64,000 bases of DNA from Cryptomeria japonica (lineage: Eukaryota; Streptophyta; Pinopsida; Cupressales; Cupressaceae), in contig NC_081405.1 of assembly GCF_030272615.1 (NCBI RefSeq), positions 604,794,177 through 604,858,176 of the forward strand, read 5' to 3'. Both the position numbers and the translations under genes were made by a program. Of the stretch, positions 23,128 to 33,171 are shown one piece after another (position 1 is the stretch's first letter; every line of letters starts with the position of its first letter). A model generated the notes under the pieces. The model searched no databases, had not been told where the DNA came from, and was given only the letters and a program-made list of their open reading frames with translations.

Positions 23128-23132
23128 ATCTC

Positions 23133-23946
23133 TTCCATTTTTATCATCATTAGGTCTTCTACCATAATCTTCCTTATAAGTACATCTAGAAGCATAATGA
23201 CCAATTCTTCCATAGTTGAAACACACAAAGGCTAACTTACCTTTGTTGTTTTTAGATCCTTTCTTTAGTCTTCTTACAAAGTTTTCTTCTATCACATCTA
23301 TGTAATTGTTTGATTTAGGTTCATCTTCAATCTTCATGCTACCTTTGAATGCAACATCTTTCTTCTCTTTCTACAAATCATGTATCTCAACAATATCAAA
23401 GGTAGAGAGTGATCCATATAGCTGATCCAAGGCGTATTTGTCCATATCATGGCTTTCTTCAATGGAATACTTCTTAGGTTTGTAGCATTTAGGCAGTGTC
23501 ATCATCACCTTTCTCATAACTTCACTTTCTTATAATTTACCAACAGTACCCTTAATTTCACTCATAATCTCATTTACTTAGTGTATATAGCTTTAAATAT
23601 TTTCATCATTAGACATTCTTAGGTTCTTAAACTTGTGCTTCAGATTTGTCAACTTGGATTTCTTTCTCTCCTCCTAAAATTCATATACATTACTCAGCTA
23701 CTCTTAGATCTCATAAGTAAACTTCAACCCAACAACTTTAGCAAATACTACATCACTTAAATAACTAATAATTGAAACTTTATCCTTTGCATTGTTCTCA
23801 TGTGCCTTAACCTCATCCAAAGTCTGAGGCACATTTTCTATAGTAGTATAGACATTCTTGATACTCTCCCATATTCTAATCAATAGAGATTCCAAAAGAC
23901 TTGTGCCATCAAGCTTTGGTGCTTTGTAATCAACTTCTTGTGCCAT
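23133..23946 (-). pseudogene. Gag remnant of the old copia element
   Basis: Minus strand. The N-terminal part (23946-23704) begins M-A-Q-E-V and has Gag-like composition. The middle is in other frames. The C-terminal part (23337-23133) has a zinc knuckle C-F-N-Y-G-R-I-G-H-Y-A-S-R-C, in which the second cysteine is replaced by tyrosine. The frame then enters the solo LTR at the ATCTC target, and its continuation is found beyond the young copia at 15959. Frameshifts make it inactive. Confidence 0.75.
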
Positions 23947-23990
23947 CCTAGATCTTCTTTAAAAGGTTAAGCTTATCTAAGAGAAACTAA

Positions 23991-24002
23991 GATTTGATAC
24001 CA
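23991..24002 (-). promoter_or_regulatory. Primer-binding site of the old copia element
   Basis: The minus strand reads TGGTATCAAATC two bases inside the LTR start at 24005, a slightly mutated initiator-Met primer site. Confidence 0.7.
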
Positions 24003-24004
24003 AT

Positions 24005-24960
24005 TGTTGAACACATTAAACGATAGAGAGAAGGTGTGAATCAATAAAACTCAAAGCACTTCACTTCTGACCTATTAAACTGCAAGCCAGATTTATTACC
24101 ATAATTATGAAACATGAAAGGACAAAGCACAACATACAAATGAATGCCAAATTTATGTGGAAAACCCTAAATAGGAAAAAAACATGGTGAGAATCACACT
24201 CACAATATGAATAATTGATTACAATGTTTAAGCTCAATGCTAAGGAGATCATTACCCCTGAAATAACTTGCAAGACTAAGGCACACAACCTTAGGGCAAG
24301 ATACAAAGGACTTACAATACCAAGACTCATTGTCTCAAGGTAAGATACAAATGATTGCACTAACTGCCAAAGGGAACACACCTTCTTCTAATAAGCATAG
24401 AGGATCATTGAAGTAAAATGAACATGATTTCTTGATCATAAAATTATCTTTGAACCATTGTGTTAGGTGATCAATATCATGGCAAACACATCTGACCTCA
24501 AACACTATCTCAAAGCTCTTCAAAACCATCTTTCACACTTCTGCTATACCAAATATACTTGTGCATCATTCAAATCCACTTCACATCAATTCACATATAT
24601 CCATACTAAACTCACACATCTACACACACACATATATAAGATAATTCATTTAAACCCTAGTTAAGGGTTAGCCATAGATAGAATAAACAATATTACATAA
24701 ATTTGGCAACCCAAAACTATAATATCCATAACAGTCCACTCCAAGCGATAGAGGGGACCCAAAAAAATTACAACACATACTTTGCAAATGATTCCAATGA
24801 ATCACACATGCTAACACATCCTCCAAGGTCAACAAAAATGAAACGTGTAGTAGAAAAATGTAGTACACCAATCGGTTGAGCCAAAAAAATCTTCCCATGC
24901 ACACAACTCAAGGTGCATCTACACACACCATGGTGAGACCCATAGAAACATAAAAAATTA
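24005..24960 (-). repeat. 5' LTR of the old copia element (right end unresolved)
   Basis: It begins TGTTGAACAC, like the LTR at 10968, followed by a 'gtgtgaatcaat' phrase and the 'atgtggaaaacccta...catggtgagaatcacactcac' box. The two are homologous but clearly different families or very old copies. I could not find a CCAACA end or a target duplication, so the end given is nominal. Confidence 0.5.
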
Positions 24961-24973
24961 AACACCAAAGCAT

Positions 24974-25203
24974 ATCCGAATCAAAAGAGCATGATCGAGA
25001 TAAGATACATCACCTTAGTCAACTAGGACCCAACTGGCAATACAAAACTTACAAAACCATAACTTCACTTTCCAATCAAAACACCTTAATCCGAATCAAA
25101 AGAGCATGATCGAGATAAGATACATCACCTTAGTCAACTAGGACCCAACTGGCAATACAAAACTTACAAAACCATAACTTCACTTTCCAATCAAAACACC
25201 TTA
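24974..25203. repeat. Perfect tandem duplication, 115-bp unit, 2 copies
   Basis: The unit starting 'atccgaatcaaaagagc' at 24974 is repeated exactly from 25089 to 25203 with no difference visible. The lack of divergence suggests a recent duplication inside otherwise old sequence. Confidence 0.95.
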
Positions 25204-26339
25204 GTCAAAAGAAGGATAGGAGATTGGTGGTAACACTCATGTTGTAGAAAGAGCTCCAAAACGAATATGTGAGTTGAGGAAGAGGTATTATGAAGTGATA
25301 GATGGTGTTGATATTTTATGTAGCCAAGTAATTGTATTATGATCATAAGACCATGTGGACATGATTATAAAACATTTAAGCTTGATGCAATCATTTTCAA
25401 TGAGAATGTATCATTTTTTGAAATTTTTTTACATGTACTTGTTCTCAATAATTTATTGTGTAAGTAGATGTGTATATTAGGCTATGTGGGTAGATAGTCT
25501 TTCATTAGACCACTCCTTTTAAATCACATCAATCATAATTCTTCAACAAGTGAATCCTATAAAATAATCCTCAATTTTTTTCCTTGGGCTATGAAAAATC
25601 TATATATCCATTATTCATTAACAAATGAATCTTATAAATAATCAACTAAGGATAAACCTTATAAATGAAAAAAATTGTAAAAAGGACAAAAAAATGTAAA
25701 TGGGAAGACCACATATATAGGAACATGGAAAGCTAAGTCTCATAGAGGGAGGTGGTGAGTTTTTGTTTTGTTGAGATTGCCTAATGCAAGTACGTATTTT
25801 GGAGCACATTTTCCAATGATCCTCATTGTGTGAACAAAGAGAAAATAAACTTGCAAGGAGGAAAAAATTAATAGCTTTATGAAATTTATACCCCTTTTAA
25901 AATGGGTACATGTTGGGTACCTATTTAGGAATGAGATCCCTAATCATAGTAGGTGTCCATTCCAAATAAGCATTAGTTTTGTTTTGGTACCCTATCCTTA
26001 AATAGGTACCCGTTTTTTTCAAAATATGCAATTCCTATTGAGAATTTTCTAAGATTGACACTTCCATTGTAAATGGACTTATAATCTTGCTTATACCCTT
26101 AGATGAGTGCCTTGAGAGATTCAAATAGATGTATTTAAGACATCTATACTAATATATATTTTTTAAATTTCTCTTTTAATGCAAGGAGATTATTATAAGT
26201 ACAAGATGAAAGAAAATATTTGATATAGATATTTTAAATGTGAATAAGAACAATAATTTAGTCTATGTTTAAAATATTAATAGATCAATATCAACCTTTA
26301 CTTTAGAAAGATAAAATATTTGAGTCATATGATAGAGCT
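25204..26339. other. No gene recognised
   Basis: AT-rich, stops in all frames. It separates the copia nest from the LINE. A stretch near 25900-26030 repeats 'gggtac' phrases. Nothing else was identified. Confidence 0.4.
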
Positions 26340-26568
26340 AAAAAGGAAGGTGCCGAGCACTCAGAGGCTCTGCAACCTGTGACGTGGGGCACGTGCTCAA
26401 GGGTTTACTGAGGGGTCATCCCCTACATGTGGAGGAGGTGTTAAGGCCTCCTCCATTCTGGTAAGACCCCCACTCCTATCTTGTCATTCTTTTCTTTTCT
26501 GCATTTATCTCGCTTGCGTGCATTGTGGTCCTTTCTTAGGCTGCGCGTGTGACCGTTTATGATCTCCC

Positions 26569-28547
26569 ATGGGAGATGACTCTGGTGGGATGGCATTTAT
26601 TGTCGAGCAGCCAGATACCTCATGGGATGAGGTTGAGAAAATTAATGTGATTGATTCAACCTTCCATATTCCTGACGAAGCCAAGTTCGTTTTGGTGAGT
26701 TCCTCTGAATCTGAGAGTGATGGCAGAGGCCGAAGACAAGGTAAGTGCCCTAGCCCTCCCTTGCCGACTCCGTCTATCATGCCTAATGAATTCATAGCAA
26801 AAGCCATTGAAATGGAGAAGAGTAGATTATGAGACATTGCTATTTTATTTTCGGTAGTAGATGTAGATAAATGCCCTGCTAGAAAAATTATGGATGATTG
26901 ATTTAAAAATGTTTGGATTAAAAAGCTAGGTTTTCATATCTCGTTCTGTCGAATGATTCAAAAAGGCTTATTTGTTATTTTTTTTAAAGACAACAAATCT
27001 CAGGTGGAGATAATCAACAATTATGGGCTATGGGTAAATGCACCTTTAGAGCCCTAAATTGGACCCATGATGTTGTCAGTGAGGAAATTATTGCTTTATT
27101 GTGACCTAGGTGGATACATTAAAAATTTTCCACCTATCTTGTGGAAATTTATCTTGTAGATTGTCAAGCCTATAGGCAAAATAATTAGGGTTGATAACTC
27201 CTCCTCTCTTGTGCTACATTTGGATGCCAGAGTTCTTGTTTCTGTTAACCCTATTTGATAAATTCCTTGATTCATTGATATTAAACTTGATGATGATCCC
27301 ATCTCATGCCACATAGAAACCCTAGGTAGGATTAACACGTGTTTTCTGTGTAGAAGAGAGGGGCACATTAGAAGAAATTGCCCAATTCTGTGTTCCAGGA
27401 AAAGGGTTTCAAAAAACCCTAATGGTGGTAATTTGTCCTCTAACGCTGATGGGGGTAACAAGGATCCCCACCGTTAGCCTCTAAACCTGTGGATTCCCCC
27501 CATTGATTTCTAAGATTGACTCTCTGAGGGAGGCGATTAACAAGGCTGTATTTGAATCCCCCAAGGAGCCTCCTACGATCGACCAAACAATTGAATTTGG
27601 AGAATTCAACACCAACCCCTCTCCTCATTCTACAGTCTCTAAAGCCATTTTGTAACTCGAGGAGTCCCATTAAGATGGATTTAAACTTGTTTTCTCTAAT
27701 TCCACTATAATGCCCAACAATTGGCCCTTGAGAATATTAAGGAGTCTTTGAGAAGCAGGGGTGTCGACCCTCAAGTGATTCCCTCTTTTAAGGAGTCTAC
27801 CTCGGTGCCCATGGATGATGATTCTTTTGATACTCTTGAGATTAAATTTACTGGTAAAGATAATAAGAATTCATTAGTTAAATCTATTGTTCATGACTTT
27901 GAAGGTTTAGACCATGCCACTAGTGAGTTGGGTGGGGTAAGGAAATCTAGCCCCCTAGGTGATCCTGAGTCCATTAAGGTCTCTAACAAGTTTGACATTC
28001 TTTCTGAATCACAAAATTTGAATATAGACTCACTTTAATGCCGAGAGGTTATGGATCCCTAAGGGGAAGAGGTAGATCCCCTCCTCCCCAACCCATTGAT
28101 GATACGACACTTACCTCCTTTGTTAAAATTAGTGGCTCTGATGCAGATAGTGCTTTTTTTGAGATTATTACTGCTGACCTCTCTATTGGCAAAGCCAATC
28201 CAAACAATATTCCCACTCTTCATAGCCTTGGTATCCCTGATGCCAATACTTGTGAGGAAGTTGATACTGATGACATCTGCGAGTCCGAAGTGGAGACTGA
28301 AATGACCTCCAACATCTTGATCACAAGTGGGGATTTTGAGCATGGTGAGGATTCATTGTATGATGGTGATACTAAGGGGGATGTTGAGGAGTTGGATGGT
28401 AATGAACCCAATACCCATCCCAAGTGGAAAAGGGGAAGACCTAGAGGTTCCAAAAATAAGATTTCTCCCCTTCCTACAAAGATTGATGGCAAGGCTGAAC
28501 TCCCCATATGTTTTAGCAGTTTCATGACTGCCAAGGAGTCTAAGTAG
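26569..28547 (+). pseudogene. LINE ORF1 remnant: CCHC knuckle and AT-hook-like tail
   Basis: ORF1 proteins of plant L1 elements bind the element RNA. From ATG 26569 the frame gives an acidic Ser-rich N-terminus. It then continues, across stops after 26832, through a domain typical of plant LINE ORF1 (DUF4283-like) to a zinc knuckle near 27338-27385 (C-F-L-C...G-H-I-R-R-N-C-P). The C-terminal parts lie at 27721-28038 and 28038-28547. The last contains K-R-G-R-P-R-G-S-K-N-K at about 28430-28462, which looks like an AT-hook DNA-binding motif. At least four stops or frameshifts break the frame. ORF2 starts 12 bp after its end. Confidence 0.75.
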
Positions 28548-28558
28548 GTCCTCTGTTG

Positions 28559-28779
28559 ATGATGAAGTGCATATCTTGGAACATTTAGGGAATTTAATCC
28601 CCAGACAAGAAACACATCATCAGGGGATTCCTCAACCAACATAGGGATGTTGACTTTGTGATGTTGCAAGAGGTCAAAGCTACCAATTTCACCTTAGAAG
28701 TGAATCTCAACTTCATTTGGAGGGATGTAGTTAAAATATTCACTAAGCATGGTAAAGGGAAGGGGGGGACTATTCTATT
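28559..28779 (+). pseudogene. LINE ORF2 part 1: start of the endonuclease
   Basis: ATG 28559 opens the apurinic-like endonuclease domain: M-K-C-I-S-W-N-I, with a TAG where the family has an arginine or similar residue, then M-L-Q-E-V-K at about 28660, the catalytic-glutamate motif. The domain is interrupted after G-G-T-I-L by the DNA transposon and resumes at 40587. The target nickase activity of this domain starts LINE insertion. Confidence 0.85.
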
Positions 28780-28809
28780 GGGTATGTGCAGGATCATGGT
28801 GTGCCAAAA
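28780..28809 (+). repeat. Left terminal inverted repeat
   Basis: 30 bp starting GGGTATGTGCAGG. It matches the reverse complement of 40553-40582 at 24 positions without gaps; both end in a GCCAAAA block. TATT lies directly outside. Confidence 0.85.
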
Positions 28810-29569
28810 CAGGCCCTTAAGTGGCAATGAAATTTCAGAAAATCAGAGTTATGCAACTTGACATGAAAATTTGAATAAGTTGTGAACATTATTTTTAAAA
28901 TATGTAAGAAGAGAATATATAGAAAATTGAATGTAGTTTCTAAGCTACTAGTTGGTTTTTGGAAAAAAAAAATCCTATTTGATGAAAAATTCAAATTTCA
29001 ATGCAGTGGTACTAAAATTTCAGGAAACAAATAAGAAGTACACGTATGTCTGACCACCCTAATCACAATCAAATCATAATATTTTTTTATAATATTTATA
29101 ATATAAGTATTAGACTCATGTCCAGATGTGACACATATTTTTTTAAAACTTTTTATAAAGTAAATAATTATTTATGAATTTTTTACTACAACTTTTCAGA
29201 AATTCAGAAACTCCTACGTCTGACCACCTTAACTTTGTCAAAACCTTATGAATTTTTTTTATAAATTTTTTTGTGATAGTAGACAAAGCATAGGATGTGA
29301 TGCATGTTCCGGATTCAAAAATTGTTATACCGTTCGAAAGTTATGAGTGTTTTTCAATTAGTATATCAATAAGGACTATTGTCAAAATTTAATTAGAAAA
29401 TAAATAATAATTATTTATTAAAGTCAAAATAAGACAAGACTTATATTGTTGGAAAGCTGGGAACATCCTTAAAAACCCTTTTCGTTTTATCAATTTTGGA
29501 TACAAAAAAAGTCATCAGCCACCAGTGTAAAGTCTGGAAAATCAAGGAATACTGAAAAACACATTTTTT

Positions 29570-29573
<4 letters not shown>
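28810..29573. other. Left arm of the DNA transposon, no gene
   Basis: AT-rich, non-coding. The phrase 'cacgtatgtctgaccaccctaa' recurs in modified form near 29213 ('cctacgtctgaccacctt'), so part of it is a diverged direct repeat. No promoter or gene was identified. Confidence 0.4.
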
Positions 29574-29645
<72 letters not shown>

Positions 29646-29720
29646 GGAGGGGGAAGGGAGAGAGAGAGATTGAGGGAGGGAGGGAGGGAGGGGAGGGAAG
29701 GTAGAGAGAGATAAAGAGAT

Positions 29721-29762
<42 letters not shown>

Positions 29763-29940
29763 GGGGAGAAGGATAGAGAGAGATTAGGGGAGAAGGATAG
29801 AGAGAGATTAGTGGAGAGATTAGGGGACAGGGATAGAGAGAGAAAGATGGAGAGATTAGGGGAGAGGGATAGAGAGAGATTAGGGGAGAGAGAGAGAGAG
29901 AAGGAGAGGGAGAGAGAGATTAGGGGAGAGATAGAGATTA
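29574..29940. repeat. GA microsatellite and GA-rich minisatellite
   Basis: A (GA)n run of about 65 bp is followed by GGGA-rich sequence, a second GA run, and units of about 28 bp of the type 'gagagattaggggagaagg' to 29937. A CT-rich tract of mirrored composition closes the following array at 32749-32835. Confidence 0.95.
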
Positions 29941-32747
29941 AGACACAATAGGACCCAAAGCGATCCAATATGGTTTCATAACAAGTCGTATGGTGTCCTA
30001 AGGGGTCATAAGGGTTCATGGAACACCATATGATCCCTAAGGACAACATACGACCCCTTATGACACCATATGGTGTCATTAGGGGTCATATGGTGTCCAT
30101 AGGCGTCATATGGTGTCCTCAGACACCATATGACCACTTAAGACACCAAATTGTGTGTTATGGGTCATATATTGTCCTAAGGGGTCGTAAGACACCATAT
30201 GACCCCTTAAGACACCAAATTGTGTGTTATGGGTCATATATTGTCCTAAGGGGTCGTAAGACACCATATGACCCAAAGCAACCCAATATGGTGTCATTAG
30301 GGGTTTAATGGTGTCCAAAGGGGTCATATGATGTCTTAAAGGGGTCATATGACACAATATGACCCACTAGGACACAATATGACCCATAAAGACCAAATAT
30401 AGTGTCTTAAAGGGTTATATGGTGTCCTAAGGGGTCATAGGACACCATATGACCCAAAGCGACCCAATATGGTGTCATAACGGGTCGTATGGTGTCCCAA
30501 GACACCATATGACCCCTATGGACACCATAGGACCCCTTAAGGCACCAAATCATGTCATTAGGGGTCATATGGTGTCCTAAGGGGTCATACGGTGTCCCAT
30601 GAACCCTTATGACCTCTTAGGACACCATATGACCCCTAATGACACCATATTGGGTCACATTGGGTCATATTGTGTCCTAAGGGGTCATATTTTGTCCTAC
30701 GATCCCTTAGGACACCATATGACCCCTAACAACATGATTTGGTTTCTTAAGGGGTCCTATGGTGTCATTAGGGGTCATATGGTGTCCATAGGGGTCATAT
30801 GGTGTCTTGGGACACCATATGACCCCTAATGACACCATATTGGGTCGCTTTGGGTCATATTGTGTCCTAAGGGGTTGTCAGACATAATATGACCCCTTAG
30901 GACACAATATGACCCAAAGCAACCCAGTATGGTGTCATTAGGGGTCATATGGTGTCCTAAGAAGTTATAAGGGTTCATGGGACACCATATAACCCCTTAG
31001 GACACCATATGACCCCTAACGACACAATTTGGTGTGTTAAGGGGTCCTATGGTGTCCCAAGACACCATATGACCCCTATGGACACCATATGACCCCTAAC
31101 GACACCATAGGACCCCTTAAGACACCAAATCATGTCGTTAGGGGTCATATGGTGTCCTAAGGGGTTTTAGGACACAATATGACCCAAAGCAACCCAATAT
31201 GGTGTCCCAAGACATCATATGACCCCTATGGACACCATATGACCCCTAACAACACCATAGGACCCCTTAAGACACCAAATCATGTCGTTAGGGGTCATAT
31301 GGTGTCCTAAGGGGTCATATGGTGTCCCAGGAACCCTTATGACCTCTTAGGACACCATATGACCTCTAATGACACCATATCGGGTCTCTTTGGGTCATAT
31401 TGTGTCCTACGACCCCTTAGGACACCATATGACCCCTAACAACATGATTTGGTGTCTTAAGGGATCCTATGGTGTTCCAAGACACCATATGACCCCTATG
31501 GACACCATATGACCCCTAACGACACCATAGGACCCCTTAAGACACCAAATCAAGTCATTAGGGGTCATATGGTGTCCTAAGGGGTCGTAGGACACAATAT
31601 GACCCCTTAGGACACAATATACCCAAAGCGACCCAATATGGTGTCATTAGGGGTCTTATGGTGTCCCAAGACATCATATGACCCCTATGGAAACCATATG
31701 ACCCCTAACGACACCATAGGACCCCTTAAGACACCAAATCATGTAGTTAGTGGTCATATGGTGTCCTAAGTAGTCATATGGTGTCCCTTGAACCCTTATG
31801 ACCTCTTAGGACACCATATGACCCCTAATGACACCATATTGAGTCTTTTTGGGTCATATTGTCCTAAGGGATCATATTGTGTCCTATAACCCCTTAGGAT
31901 ACCATATGACCCCTAACAACATGATTTGGTGTCTTAAGGGGTCCTATGGTGTCGTTAGGGGTCATATGGTGTCCATAGGGGTTCCTGGGACACCATGTAA
32001 CCCCTTAGGACACCATATGACCCCTAACAACACAATTAGGTATCTTAAGGGGTCCTATGGTGTCCCAAGTCACCATATGACCCCTAACGACACCATAGGA
32101 CCCCTTAAGACACTAAATCATGTCGTTAGGGGTCATATTGTGTCCTAAGGGGTCGTAGGACACAATATGACCCCTTAGGACACAATATGACCTAAAGCGA
32201 CCCAATATGGTGTCATTAGGGGTCATATGGTGTCTCAAGACATCATATGACCCCTATGGACACCATATGACCCCTAACGACACCATAGGACCCCTTAAGA
32301 CACCAAATCGTGTCGTTAGGGGTCATATGGTGTCCTAAGGGGTTATATGGTGTCCATGAACCCCTATGGACACCATATGACCCCTAACGACACCATAGGA
32401 CCCCTTAAGAGACCAAATCATGTCATTAGGGGTCATATGGTGTCCTAAGGGGTCATAGGACACAATATGACCCCTTAGGATACAATATGACCCCTTAGGA
32501 CACAATATGACCCAAAGCGACCCAATATGGTGTCATTAGGGGTCATATGGCATCCTAAGAGGTCATAAGGGTTCATGGGACACCATATGACCCCTTAGGA
32601 CAACATATGGCCCATAACGACACAATTTGGTGTCTTAAGGGGTCATATGGTGTCCTAGGACACCATATGACGCCTATGGTGTCCTAGGACACCATATGAC
32701 GCCTATGGTGTCCTAGGACACCATATGATGCCTATGGACACCATATG

Positions 32748-32748
<1 letters not shown>
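29941..32748. repeat. 2.8 kb array of a 20-bp unit in both orientations
   Basis: The unit is GGGGTCATATGGTGTCCTAA or its complement TTAGGACACCATATGACCCC. It is repeated well over 100 times, with runs of one orientation alternating with runs of the other. Each unit holds the palindrome CATATG. A longer period is also visible: 'gacccaaagcgacccaatatggtgtc' recurs every few hundred bases. Frames across it on both strands (for example 30018-30308 and 31849-32148) are translations of the repeat. The strand would fold extensively. Confidence 0.95.
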
Positions 32749-32787
<39 letters not shown>

Positions 32788-32835
32788 CCTCTCCTCTCTC
32801 TCTCCCTCCCTCCCCTCCTCTCTCTCTCTCTCTCT
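32749..32835. repeat. CT microsatellite closing the array
   Basis: (CT)n with CCCT interruptions. It is the inverted counterpart of the GA tract at 29574-29940, so the 29574-32835 block is roughly a very large inverted repeat in composition. Confidence 0.95.
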
Positions 32836-32856
32836 AAAATATGACTAATAAAATCT

Positions 32857-33033
32857 GATATCCGATTTAATCAGATATCAGATTTTTGCCATGTGGCAGT
32901 TTAGTAAATAAAAGGCGGCAACGGGAAAATTTTTGGGGACCACAAATTTTTGCACTAAAATTGGATATCCGATTTTATCGGATATCTGATAAAATTAGAT
33001 ATCTGATAATAAAATCAGATATCCGATTTTAGT
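32857..33033. repeat. Cluster of GATATC palindromes upstream of the transposase-like gene
   Basis: GATATC occurs at 32857, 32874, 32964, 32981, 32998 and 33018. Most sit in an extended palindrome of the form ATCGGATATCCGAT. The same motif recurs on the far side of the coding region (39531-39575, 40432-40456). The symmetric placement suggests binding sites for an element-encoded protein or ancestral subterminal repeats; this is inference. Confidence 0.8.
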
Positions 33034-33171
33034 ACAAAAAAAAGAAAAAAAGGGTTTGTGGGCCATTTTGTAGATTCCAACGGCCAACAGTCTGCATATT
33101 CCATTTTCTGTTGAGGATCATGGGTTTTCAGATAGGTAGAGACAAATTTGTGATTTTGGGAGAGTCTTAAA

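Larger units (their letters stand above)
13204..24960 (-). mobile_element. Old Ty1/copia element split by two nested insertions
   Basis: The pieces are polypurine tract 13204, pol to 15959, gag 23133-23946, primer site 23991-24002 and a 5' LTR from 24005. When 15960-23127 is set aside, the minus-strand gag frame runs directly into the pol frame in the same register, with one TGA near the join. This shows both halves belong to one element. The right end of the 5' LTR was not found; 24960 is nominal. Confidence 0.75.

Noticed and set aside
29720..32148. Open frames across the 20-bp array (29720-30079, 30018-30308, 30106-30357, 30599-30829, 31849-32148)
   Set aside because: They are translations of GA/CT tracts and of the repeat unit, present on both strands, with no start context or domain.
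29941..32748. CRISPR-like regular repeat structure
   Set aside because: The repeats have no unique spacers of constant length, occur in both orientations, and the DNA is from a eukaryote; it is a minisatellite.
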